Shown: positions 1 through 13,000 of the stretch, piece by piece | Numbering within the stretch: position 1 is the stretch's first letter | Layout of the letters: each line of letters opens with the position of its first letter | NCBI RefSeq assembly: GCF_001949145.1 | Contig: NW_019091460.1 | Location: forward strand, 466,298 to 530,297 | Direction of reading: 5' to 3' | Origin: Acanthaster planci | Taxonomy: Eukaryota; Echinodermata; Asteroidea; Valvatida; Acanthasteridae | Length of the DNA: 64,000 bases | The notes under the pieces: generated by a model | The model's database searches: none | Seen by the model: only the letters and a program-made list of their open reading frames with translations | Told to the model about the DNA's origin: nothing | Program-made: the position numbers and the translations under genes

Positions 1-1494
1 CAAACACCCCAACAAACAAAAAATCTGCAACATTTCGGGGGAGGGGTGCAACTTGCCCCAAATTTTCCCGCTTGATACACTACTAGAAGCTACATTTAAA
101 GATGCCAAATTGTCTTCATAAGAAAGTCCACATCTTTGGCCCTACACTGAACACAAAAGTGAAAGAAATTCGCGGTCGATTGAGAAAATTCTCACGATCA
201 ATCCATTAGATGGTATGATTGCAAATGTGATTCTAGCAGATAAAATGTACATGTATTCGGATGACTTTGCAGAGGTATAAAACCTTCGGTATACCGATGC
301 CCAAGCAACAGACATCCGGCTTACCATCAAGCTAGATGGAGAAAATGGTTTGATGCTTGTCAATGATGAAAGCGTTGCATGGATGGAAATATTCTCTATC
401 ATGTGGGTATGTTTCAAGTCTACGGGAACTCAACAGTATGCAAACTGTTCTTCAGTATTCTCTGAGGAAAGTGCACCGTGCCTTCAACTGACTGTGCACA
501 TTGCATGTAAGTCAAGACTGGTGAAACATCTACATACGACATTCCAGAACTTGCATAAAATAAAACTCTGTTGTTGAAAGTAAGATGAACGCGTAACAGA
601 ACAAGGAAACTCGCATGCCTGTCAAGAGACTACTCCCTCGTTAAGAGACTGACCAATAAGAAATGGCAGACCATAGTCAACAACCTGATATTTCAGCGAA
701 CAATCACAGTCGACTGAAAAAATTAAAGAGGTTCAAATTGCAGGTATCCATGCTTCATCTGTATACTTCCGGACTTTCTCCTCAGTTACGGACAGGTCCT
801 GTATAAATTCTTTGCATACTAAACACGCTACTTTAAATATCCATCCCCCCCAAAGAGGTGATTGGTACACAGACCGAAAGCTACTCTTTAGTTTTGGTAG
901 CAAGACACAAGTTAATCTGTGGTGTAGTAATGCAAGGCAAATCAACAATAGAACAGACAAGACAACTCTGCTGGATCCACCCACAATGTACCACTGCAGC
1001 ATGTGACTAAATATCAGCAGACACTGCTGCTGTAGAAGAGAGGGAAAGTGATAGACTGGTGCTTCGATCTGAAAGCACTGAATGGACAACCTCTTGACAC
1101 GGATGCTAGATTTCAGAAGAGCTCATCAACTGTTCGTCTTGGAAAAGCCCAGAAAAATGCAAGGAAATATGTGTCAGTTTGTTTTCAAAGTCAAGTGAGG
1201 AGACTGAACTTAAGCCTTGATAACAGACAAGTCCTTGATGAAAAAATCATGTATAAATTCTACGGGAACCCTTCGGTGCTTGAACATGCACATGTATGTA
1301 TACTGAATTCGCACATAATCCTACATGTACATGCCAGTACATCAGGAACAAAATGTCAAGTACTGGGATCCTGCACCTAAAGGACAATTAAAATTCCATG
1401 CAACTTCTTGGTCTATTCAGACTTTTAAAGTTGCGAATAAAATCACTTTTACGCACTTATTTCTGACAATAGAAATCACACACAGTGTTTGAAA

Positions 1495-1597
1495 ATGACT
1501 TGTCCATGACATCGTCATTTTTATAAAATTCCATGACTTTTCAAGGCCTAAAAATGAAAACAAATTTCCATGACTTTTCCAGGCAGTGGGAACCCCT
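1495..1597 (+). repeat. hAT-like non-autonomous element end
   Basis: Two copies of a TTCCATGACTTTTC motif are followed by CAGTGGGAACCCCTG. Read on the other strand this is the GGTTCCCAC terminus followed by a GAAAAGTCATGGAA motif, an arrangement seen in hAT-type short elements. A fuller copy lies at 37339-37637. The left end of this copy is not visible, so it is probably truncated. Confidence 0.45.
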
Positions 1598-2394
1598 GCT
1601 AATATGAACTTTGCCAAGAAATTAAAAAAAAAAAAAACAAAAAAAACTGCAAAACACAACAAAATAAAAAAAGCCACTAATGACCAATAGGGTACCTGTA
1701 CAGATGGTCTTTACAGAAGCAAGTACCTTAAACTTTTATCTTCAAAACGTACCTGGGTAATTCCAGAAATTAGGGGTCCAGAAGTGTGATATTTTCATGT
1801 TCCTGTTACATCTGACTGTTGTTATTTGACATGGAGATATCACCCAACTTGATTTCAAATGATTACCATTTGTTTGGCAGGTAATTTGCATTAATTCATC
1901 TCTCTTGGAAAGTACAAAATGTGTTCTGAACTATGTCACATGTGACAGGGACACAAAAGAAAATGGACCCCTAATTTCTGAAACGTCTCATCCGCAAAAT
2001 AAAAAAAGAAAGATGGAGCATGGAAGTCTGTGACATGTCAGTGCATCTTGGGGCACAAGCTGAATTGCTTTTACAGAAGCACAGCAAAGGCAGACGACAG
2101 ACAAATCCTAGGCGTAATGATTTCAGCATCTCTGGCTGGGAAAACAAACCTGTGCAGCATTTTCTCTTTTGACGCTTCCGGCGGATTTCATATACCAGCA
2201 GAATCCTAAGACGGAGGCTTCACTTGTCTCTATGCACCAAACCACTCCCACGAGATACCTCATAAATCGTCGAGTGGTTCTGCATTCAGAACGTTACAAT
2301 AGGGAAAAAGATAATTCCCAGAAATACATGTATTTGAGCCTCAGTATGCAAACTTCTTTAAGAAGAAGCTAAAACAGATGACAAGAGCACCTGA

Positions 2395-2500
2395 AAGAGA
2401 TACTGAAATGATAGAAGTTGCTCAGGTGAGATTTGAACGGAGGGTTCCCAATTCCTAAAACAAATGTCTGAATAACATGTCCATCACTAAGCTTGCCAGA
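2395..2500 (-). repeat. Possible tRNA-derived SINE remnant
   Basis: On the minus strand a box-A-like stretch (GGCAAGCTTAGTGATGGACA) precedes a box-B-like GTTCAAATCTCACC by a spacing typical of pol III promoters. No tail or target duplication was identified, so this is a tentative call. Confidence 0.3.
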
Positions 2501-3224
2501 AAGAAATGACCATGAGAGAGGTTTCTGTATGAACTACCTTTCCACTACAAGTACAATGTCCATGTCTTTAGGATGCTGAGGAAAGTGAATCCTCCCAGGA
2601 AATCAGAACTGCCCAAGACTGTATTCTGCTGCTAAGCAGATTTTCAGTTTAGAACCAGTTGCAAACAATAACAAATTACACTTAAGCTGGGATCCTAACT
2701 CTAGTTAGCCACTAAGTTTCCGTCTCACGAAATCTGTCTTCGGCCTGGGTACACGTACTTCATGGCAGTCTCTTGACTGTGAAATCCTTTGAAAAGTCTA
2801 AACAAAAGGCCACTTTATTCTTAAGGCAAGCACAAATGAAGGTATGGATACTAAGCATACATTCATGTAGTGAAACTCCCATGAAATGTACAAGCTCAAC
2901 TTTGGCAAATTTGCAGCATGCATATTAGACCTGACATCACAATTTTGCATTTGTGTTTGCTTTTGTGTAATGTATGGACAGGCCTTAACCAATAGCATCT
3001 GACCAGTGCAGGGCCCTGGATCCATGTTGATGATACTGCTGACATTTTTTTCAAATGTACCGCTTGACTGGCTCCATTCACTAGTTTAAAGAAGAAACCA
3101 AGATATACATAGAATATATAACAACTATTCCATCCAAACTACAAATGCCAATTCCTGAATCAATTTAAATATTGTATTGAGTATATTCACCGTTAGTATG
3201 TGCAGTTACTGCATGCTCTGTAAT

Positions 3225-3462
3225 GTGATAGGTTATAACAGTACGAGTGTGCACACATGTGATAGGTTATAACAGTACGAGTGTGCACACATGTGATACG
3301 TTATAACAGTACGAGTGTGCACACATGTGATAGGTTATAACAGTACGAGTGTGCACACACGTGATAGGTTATAACAGTACGAGTGTGCACACGTGTGATA
3401 GGTTATAACAGTACGAGTGTGCACACATGTGATAGGTTATAACAGTACGAGTGTGCACACAT
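3225..3462 (+). repeat. 34-bp minisatellite, seven copies
   Basis: Seven head-to-tail copies of a 34-bp unit begin at 3225, 3259, 3293, 3327, 3361, 3395 and 3429. Each carries GTGATAGGTTATAACAGTAC and the palindrome GTGTGCACAC. Copies differ by only one or two substitutions, which indicates recent expansion or homogenisation. Confidence 0.95.
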
Positions 3463-4009
3463 CAAGGACATCCAACCTTTATGAAAATGACACACTTGTG
3501 CAAACCTACATGTGTGTGATGAAAATGCAATGATACGCAAACTATGAAACACAGAAAGTATATATTTGTGATTATATAAAATCCTGAACAAAAGCGTTCA
3601 CACTTGAGTGCTTTTCCAGTGTGCACAGTTCAATTATAAGAACATGTTTGAACATGAATACTTCATGGAAAAGAAATACTAATCCTGACTGACCAAAAAA
3701 TTGAAGAGCAATACAAACCGAACAAGCTGAGGTATGTGTCATCATTTCGGAAAATTTAAGTTCCTCTTTTTATAAGCACTAACAAATCAGACAAGATGGT
3801 TTATGAAAGTGGTGTCGAGTTTTGAAAGACAACAATATTAAATGTAATGTTATTTTACCAATCCACTAATTAAATTATCAACACACGATGAAGAACAAAA
3901 TCTAGTCAAGGAAGTTTACCGTCAATGGGTTCACATCTACACGCTTTGAGAGGACAGAAAATAATGGAGAAAAATCAGCAGATAAACAGTGACTACAACC
4001 CTTGATTAC

Positions 4010-7000
4010 CTGGCCACCGTTATCAGTTGAGATATTTCGGATAAAACCCCCCGCCTGCTTGATGTACCACAAGTGAAACAGCACTGACAGTTCCGAGGGC
4101 TCCGCGCATACAATAAGTTGACAAGTTGTCGCAATGAAATGGCGTGAACTTCTGTGTTTGTTAGTTGCGAGAAGAAAAAGTTGACAGCAAAAAATGAAAA
4201 ATGAAACAAAACAAAGCAAAACAGGGCAACACCAATTTTAAGATTACACTAACCAATTAGAAAGCCTGAAACAATGCGGAAGCTGATGTACACTGTACAC
4301 AAAAACTGGACATAAAGGGGGGGTGAAGGAACAGGATAAAACATGACATGCTTTCACTAGGCCTACTCAGTGCTCTCAGACAGCTGCAATCAAAGTTCCT
4401 TCTGAAAGGTTCTGAATGTCATTACCATCAGGATGGGTAAAAGATGGCTGTGAAAGTGACAATGGTGTAATATGCATGAACAAGAATATTGATTGTAGTC
4501 TTGATACTAATGACACATATGAGTAGAATGATTGCGGTTACACCATGGATCAATCTCTTTCTTGAGTATGTGTGGTTCTGAGAAGAACCAGGGAATAACT
4601 AATGCCTCATGCTGCACATGTAACGGTACAGGTGCAGTGTACGATAATCCAAATTGAATTAAAAATCTTTTTAGATGAAATTCTTCGTTACTTGAAAAAC
4701 AAATAAATGTGGGAGTATTTCAAGAACCAATCCATCACCAGGGAAAGTGCACATTGCTGCGTAGCTACCACTACGTACATGCAAGCAGAACAGGGCAGTA
4801 TCAGCAAATACATTGTTTCTAATATACACTACAAAAATGAGGACTACATGAATGTCACAAAGCCATCAAAATAACGAAATACAGGTCTGGTACCTGGCCC
4901 CCATTTTCCCGGTTAAAGTTCCGGCAGAACCTTCCTGCCTGCCGGATGTACCAGAGGAAAAACAAGACGGAGAGCTCTTGGGGGCAACTGCAGACTGTCA
5001 GACGACAGAACACGTCCATGAAGCGACGGACTACTCTAAATTATACAATGATTATATATCACCATGAGTTAGGGCACCACATGAGAAGACAGCCATCTTG
5101 GTCTGGTACCCAAAATCTAAGCAGAGTCTCAGTAGGCAAGATAAAAATTGGAATAGACTGGAGTACCTCTTCACAGAGATATGAAAGGGCTGCGTAGCGC
5201 CATGATCAGAACATGGATAAAAATATATACAGTCAGTGCTCTTAATTTATCTCATTGCCAAGGTTTCAGTAACCGAAGTTATCCGATGTACAGCATAAGG
5301 AACTGGAGCAGCCCTTCATCTTCGAATTCGAAACGCAGCATCCAGGAGGAATGAACGTGGATTTTTATGTGTTCATTCAGAACTGAATCTGCTTGCCCTG
5401 ACGAAGGTAGACAATGACCAAAAACTCTGCAATAAGCTAAATTAAGAGCACTGACTGACACAGTCCCGAGCGGCATTCCTAAGATCAAGATGAACATAAC
5501 TCCCACTTCTCTTGTAAAACAAATGCACACAACCATTGGAAAATTTTCTGAGGGTTACATGTACATCTTAAAACAAGGTACATAAGAAAAACAGCTGAAA
5601 TAAACTTCCATTAATTCAACAATATACAAAACAACCCATAAAGTATTAATCAAAGGGTGTTTTATAGTTCTCTTAATAACTTGAAAGATTTTCCTGGGCA
5701 TTTTCTGTTTGTCAAGTGTACTTTGTGTCAGGAAAATGTGGATATACATTGATATTATATTTTCTTTTTTATTGACTACAAATACCTTTCAATGAAAAGT
5801 AGATGGACTAGGATTGTTTTTAGTGAATTCCTATTGAAAAAACCCTGCAAAACACTTGAAACTGCCCAAAATGACACAAACAAACCAAAGGTGTTAGATT
5901 CTGAGTTTAAAATAATAATAATAACACATTTCTTGTATGGCGCATCACATTGCACATCTCGATGCGCTTCACAGTAATATTATGAAATAAAGCAATTAAT
6001 GAAACAGGTGAGTTTTAAGTAGTGCCTTAAATTAGTTTTCATTTTTGACAGTTCTGATATGGTATGGGAGAGAGTTCCACAGCGATGGTGATGCATACTT
6101 GAATGAACGATATCCATAAGTCTTAGTGCCAGGTGTGAGTGACAGGTGTACTGAGCAGCAATGTTGAACTAGAACGGAGGGTGCGTTGTGGCTCGTATAT
6201 TTGAATAAGTTCACGGAGGTATGCTGGTGCTTAACCATGGATGCATTTGTGAGTGAGGAATAGAATCTTGAAAACGATTCGCTCATTGACAGGTAGCCAG
6301 TGAAGGCTGCGAAGAATAGGAGTTATATGTTGCCTAGATGATGAACGGGTAACAAGTCTGGCGGCTGAATTCTGAATGCGCTGAAGTTTCGAGGTTTGAG
6401 AATCAGGGATACAGTGTAGTAGACTGTCGAAGAAATCAAGGCGGCAGGAGATAAAAGCATGGACAAGCTTTTCCGTCGTTTGTTTGTCAAGGAAATTTCG
6501 AATTTGTCCAATCTTGTGGAGAGCTAGATAAGAAGAGTGGCATATGTTGTTGCCCTAGTTTTGCATTCGAAGGTTTGACGTGATGAGGGTTCCAAGGTCA
6601 CGGGCGCAGGTGACAGGTCTGATGCAGCAGTCAGAGATGCGAAGACTTTCAATTGGAGTATGGTGCTTAAACTGAGAGGTGATATGGATGACTTCAGTTT
6701 TGTCGCTATTCAATTTGAGTTTATTGGCAGTGGACCAAGATTGTATGTGTGAGAGGCATGACTCTAGTTACTGAATGATGTAAAACTACATGTAGTGGAA
6801 CGATATACCACTATTGTTCATGTCCCAATTTTAAACAGATGCTTGACAAATGACATCACTACCTACAGATGAGCATCTACAGGTATGCATAATGCCTGCA
6901 GGTGCAGCACCTACAGGTATACCGTAGCACCTACAGGTATACCGTAGCACCTACACGTGTGCTTAGCACCTACCGGTGAGGGGGCCTATAACACCTACAT

Positions 7001-10000
7001 GTGTGCTTAGCACCTACCGGTGTGGCACCTACAGTGTATAGCATCCACATGTGCAGTGCTTGCAGGTACAGCACTTACATATGCAGCACCTACATAGCAT
7101 CTACCGGTACAGGCGTGGCACCTACATGTACAGCACCATCTTGGGAGACCACCGACTGCCTTTGCTACCACTCACAATTTACGTCGCAAAAGAAGAATTC
7201 AGATAAGGACACACCACACATGAGCCTGGATGTTGATGTGATGATGTAGTGATTAGTAGTTATGATAGGATCTACACCATTTGTCTGAAGTGTGTACATG
7301 TAAGTTACTTACTCTGTCCAGCAATTTTTGTCAATCCATTCCTTCATGGTCATGCTGTCTAACTCTTCAGCATTGGGTGCATCCCAAGGTGCATCCACTG
7401 GTATCTGTCCAACCAACAAAGAGATTGGTTCGAGTACTCGCAATAAATTGTGCTGACAATGGAATCCACTTCTGGTATCTACATGAACACATTTTACAGA
7501 TAAATATACAGTATCTGTCTGGATTGAAAATGCAGAGCATCTTGTTAATATTCCCATCCACTACATGGACCTCACTTGCATTCTACATCCTCCCCATTCA
7601 CAACCTTGAAATGTGCATCCACAGTTCCTGCCTCATTGTTATCCACAATCCCATTCTCAAGTACAGCATTGTCCACAACTAACTCAATTCTCATCCACAC
7701 CTTATCCACAGTCTAATTCTAATCCACAACGTTTTCCATAATCAACTTCTCATCCACATCTTTCTCTGCACCCGGGGGCCCCATCCATTATCACTTTTCC
7801 ATGAGAGACCACATGTGTACCTGAGCCTGTACATCTACATGTACACTCCCATCAACAAACTAATCCACAACTTTCCCCCAGCATCCACCTTCCCAAACCA
7901 CACCCACAAAACAACCCTCCACGAACACTGAATCAACATCAGCTTACCATGTCTCCGAGCCGATCAACCTCTCTGATGGCATGATTCAAATCAAGATTGA
8001 TGAAAGGATTCCAGAACGTGGGCCAAGTTCCCCTGAATGGGTAGCCCTTTTGCTGTTGGCAAACAAAAAAAAGTTAACATAATTCCTACAAAAGTTACGC
8101 GTTGATAGCATCTCCATGGCATCTCAGAGGCTATTTTTGTTATCTTATTTAGGTACAAAAGGTTTCCTTGTGCCTATCCCAGTGATACAAAGATTTTGCT
8201 CTCTAAGGACGCGTTAATGCATCTTTAACCTTTATTCACTGGGAAACGCACAGTTAAACAAGTACAGTAGCTAATGACACACATGCCAGCCGCTTCACGA
8301 ACAGAACTTTTCAGAATGGAAAAATCACTAAAGCATGACTGCTGTGTCCACACCGGAAGACTACCAGTTCAGCTCGTGTCAATGTACATATGTACCGATA
8401 CATAAAGTTATATTTGGTAACCTTGAATTTAATGCAGTGTTGTATTCGAGTCTATCAGAGATTCTTTCACTAGTCTCTTCACAAGGCCAGTCACTAGTCC
8501 CTTCACAAGGCCAGTCACTAGTCCCTTCACAAGGCCAGTCACTAGTCTCTANNNNNNNNNNNNNNNNNNNNNNNNNNNNNNNNNNNNNNNNNNNNNNNNN
8601 NNNNNNNNNNNNNNNNNNNNNNNNNNNNNNNNNNNNNNNNNNNNNNNNNNNNNNNNNNNNNNNNNNNNNNNNNNNNNNNNNNNNNNNNNNNNNNNNNNNN
8701 NNNNNNNNNNNNNNNNNNNNNNNNNNNNNNNNNNNNNNNNNNNNNNNNNNNNNNNNNNNNNNNNNNNNNNNNNNNNNNNNNNNNNNNNNNNNNNNNNNNN
8801 NNNNNNNNNNNNNNNNNNNNNNNNNNNNNNNNNNNNNNNNNNNNNNNNNNNNNNNNNNNNNNNNNNNNNNNNNNCTAGTCCCTAAACAAGTCCAGTCAAT
8901 TCACAAGACCAGTCATTAGTCCCTTCACAAGGCCAGTCATGAGTAACAGGGTGAACAAAATTATTGCCAAAGAATACCTTGAAAAATGATTTGTGATGGA
9001 CTCTTGATGGACTCAAATATACCGGTAACACCGATTTAATAAAGTATTTGCTCTCTCCATACCTGAAGCTTCTAAATCCAGAAGCCAATTAATTTTAACA
9101 CTGTCATATTATTCTTAGTTAAAATCATTAATACACACATCTGCTCTTTGCAGTTGGCAGTTTTTCTTTTGTCCTTTCCTTGATATTTTGTCAGCCTTAT
9201 GCTGCTATTTTGTAGTGAAAAAAAAGAACTAAAAAAAAATTCTGTCTAACACACTCAAATCTAACCAGCCTAAATTATCCAAACTTCACGTAAAATTTGC
9301 CACACCTCAGGGGGTAAATGTTACATGTAACTATGGTAAAGTTTGCGCGCTTGTTGGTAATTTACAATGCCAGAGTACTTTTGAGAAAGTATGCACTGTT
9401 AAATCTTCCCAACCTGTCTGTTCATTGCAGGCCCCTGGATCTTTCCTCACACAACTAAAATTTATGACCATGTTGACCTAGCCATGGCCTTCCTTCATAG
9501 TTCCCTGATAAACAGCTTTATGCCATTATTGGCTGGCTACCCCACAGGTCCCAAGTTGAAAGTAGACAGCTGGGGGAGATGTATGGGATTGGTGTACAGT
9601 AAACAGGATTATCTCAGGGGCAGCTTCTGTTCAAAGGTTCTGTTCAATTCAAACATACTGTACTGTACATGTACTGCACCAGCATATGGATACATGTTAA
9701 TGCACACTAGAAAAAGATTCATGCCCACTAAGGAAAGGGTCTTTACATTTTGTAACCACAAATTGTTTGGTTCTAACGATAGCTAACAGAAATGTGATTG
9801 AGTACCATCTAACATAAGCTTCTGGGCCTTAACACCTGGGGGGGATATGAACCCAGGACTTTCTGCCTATTGCTCCAGACTCCTCAACCACTTGTCTGAG
9901 TCAAGACTCAAGTTTGATTTCAGTGGGTACTTTAGCCCAATGCATTCAAGTACCAGCAGAATGACTCTGGGCTGTTGGGGCTAATAGATTCTTCATATAA

Positions 10001-13000
10001 TTACTACTTACATTGTCAACCCAGATGAGTCGTTCATCTTCTTTGATCCTGTAGTTGTCCACTCCAAGTTCTTTGGCCAGTCTCAGAAGACGGTTCTGGG
10101 TTGGGCCAACATAGGAACCACCCAAGTCCACATAGCCAACACTGGGATCCTTTTGGCAGCAAAAAAAATGATAAAAGTTTGGTTTGAATGCACTAAAGAA
10201 TTCCCTAATCCATAGGCTATCTTTGATCTTGGAAGGATCCACCTTTTTTTATTCTGCTAAAGTTTGTAACCTGCAACTATTTGTGCAGGGATAAACTCTA
10301 ACAAGGAGGCCTGGTTGATTTGCTTGGGATGCTATCTTCCCAGAGTTTTCATCATGAGTGAAGAAGACATGAGTGCCAACTTGAAAGATAAGGATTTCAG
10401 GGATGTTGAGACTTAGACAAAACATTACTAAAATGTATCCTTTTTTGGCAGCACACAGATCACCTAAAAGTAGCAATGGCATTATTCATAGAGAGGTACA
10501 TGAATTTGCTGATAACATTAAATTGATTCATTTGTTCTCATGAAAATATGAAAATATGTGCATGTATTATATACCATATTATATTTTAGAGACCAGCAGA
10601 AGACAGTATTCTGAAGAAACTACAGATATCAAACATATCAATCCACAGATGTAACCAGTGGTGCTTAAACCTGGAGACTCACAAGATTCAATGTTTTTAC
10701 GCGAACTGCATCTGACCTTTTTGGGTTTAATCAAATAACTGATCTGAGGTACTCCTTTCACCCCTTTCCCCATTCTGGCTCAAACACCACACAGTAGTGA
10801 GCCATCTTCCTTCTGCAACATCACTTGGTGGATCAGTGCAGAGAGATAATTGGCTTGACCTATAAAACCCCTACAAAGTACAAATGCCCAGTGGGGAACA
10901 AGTGGACCAGGCTTCTGAACCAGATACCCTGGGGAGGGTGTGAAGTGACTACCCCCCATCCCCAGCTGTCATCATAATATGTAAAGTGGCAAGGGGTGGC
11001 TAGCTCTTGTGACCAGGAAAAACAGGCACTGTTTGAGTAGAGGGTCCATGCTTCAAGTCACCTCACCTCTGCTCAGGGCAGACTACTTGTACATGTACAT
11101 GTAATCTAACACCTACCAGGTATTGCAAACAAAACAATTTTCAGAAAGTCAGATTTCTACAAGCGTAAATCCCCTACAGTCAGCTCATTCATAGCTCCAT
11201 GGTTCATTAGACAGAATCTTGTTGTTTGGTTGGACATGGTTAGAACAAGAGCATTAATAACTGATTGCCAATGAGCAGCCTTCAGTGTTTTCAAGTTCAA
11301 GGACAATCAGCAGAAGATTGTGAAGTAACCAGTCTCATCAACAGTATGCAGTTCCCCTATACAATCATGACACCGGCTCTCAGGGTTTAATATTTTTAAA
11401 ACAAATATGCTTTATATTTTATTCATTCATAAAAAGGAAGCTGAAGGGTAGACCTGGATATTGCATTATTTGTACATGCTCTGAAGAAAATTGAAAGAAA
11501 AATTTGACTTGCAAAATAGTCAAATCAATAGCAAACTTACATGTGTATAAAATAAATTCAAAACATTTCAACTTCATACACAAGTCCTGCACAGAAACTG
11601 AATTAGCAATCATCCATGACAAGTCCATTTGCCTCAATTATAATGTACATAGGAAACCATTTAATTTTTACAACTACATGTGCATTGTAAATTGTATTTA
11701 CAATGCATTCTGTACAATGGACATTGAATTTGCCATCAACAAAGAAAGGCCAGAGCACACACTAACCCTTCCATCAGCTGCTTTCAACTCTTGACAATGG
11801 CAATGCAGTTATTTTTGATATTGATTTCCATTGACCAGACCCATTTCCCCGCTCAATTTTGCCTAGGGCGTAGACAGTAGGCCAGTGAACAAGGTGAACA
11901 GGCTGACCTGCTAGAGAGGTTACATCAACATTCCGAGGTACACGAACCAGTAATTGAACGGCATGTCTGTTATGAAATTCAGGACTGATTCCCAATTGGC
12001 TGAGATTCCATGCAAAACTGCTGTGAGGAATTCAGGTCAACGGTTTGAGGGCTAGAACTCAAAACTTGCTCATAGTTTTTATCTACAGTGAACGTAAATT
12101 TAAAATTTTACATATCCATTATTGCTAGAGCTGTCAATGTTCATTCTTCTGATTTGCTGCAATTCCAAACAATTAACAAGACCAAAAAGCACAAAACAAG
12201 AAAAAAACAACACTTGTGGTGATCTAGACGAGTCTTAATTACGACATCTTGTAGGCATAAATTTTAAGTGGCCAACGCAATTTAATTGTAAATTATGACT
12301 GTAAAGTACATGTAATGTCTGCTAACCCTGAACATACATGTAACATGTACATGTACATGCATCTGCACTGTACATGTATGTATACATGCATTCATGTACA
12401 TGTACCATACTGCATGTGTGGCATGGACATGTACATGTACTGTACATCATTCAGGAAGGCTACCTGTGATTTTATGCAACATCAATTACCTAATGCTGAA
12501 CCCTTTCCAGTTCACTGCCAATGATTATTCCACAGTTTAAGATCCCTACTGGAAATGAAGGTTAAGAACAATTAAAATTTATAGATCTCTACAGAATTTA
12601 TGGCAGCCTGGGGCATAAGGTCAATGAAGTATACTGCTACAATATACCCATCATAACACCTGCTAAGGACAACTTAGGTCTGCCGTGTCATGCCTGATAC
12701 GATAAAATATTCAGGGCAAGTACATTAACATACATGTACATCCCCAGTAACCCTTAAGTATCTACAATGCTCCTTCCCAGCTCTCTTCATGTCTTTGAAG
12801 TATGTGGTATGCAATCAGGTAATGTAAATATGTAAAGAATGGATCAACCTTCCAGCAGAGACATGCAGCTGTTTTCCAGACAGACAGCTAGACAGACGGA
12901 CAGACCATACAGTGTGATGAACACCTACTGTGAATGTAAATGGCTAATGTGTGGTCTTCTGTTTGTTCAAGTTATTTCTTGATTTTTTTGTCTGAGTGGA

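Larger units (their letters stand above)
1..4009. other. Presumed MAO-like intron or 3' flank, no exon recognised
   Basis: No coding exon could be recognised on either strand. The stretch holds a hAT-like repeat end near 1500-1597, a tRNA-like SINE remnant at about 2395-2500, and a 34-bp minisatellite at 3225-3462. Open frames here are short and show no family resemblance. Confidence 0.5.

Noticed and set aside
6032-6511. Minus-strand frames as a host gene
   Set aside because: The translations match the 3' part of a CR1/L2-type reverse transcriptase with stops, so it is a dead LINE fragment.
8335-8919. A 194-codon frame across the N run
   Set aside because: Most of it is undetermined sequence and tandem repeat.
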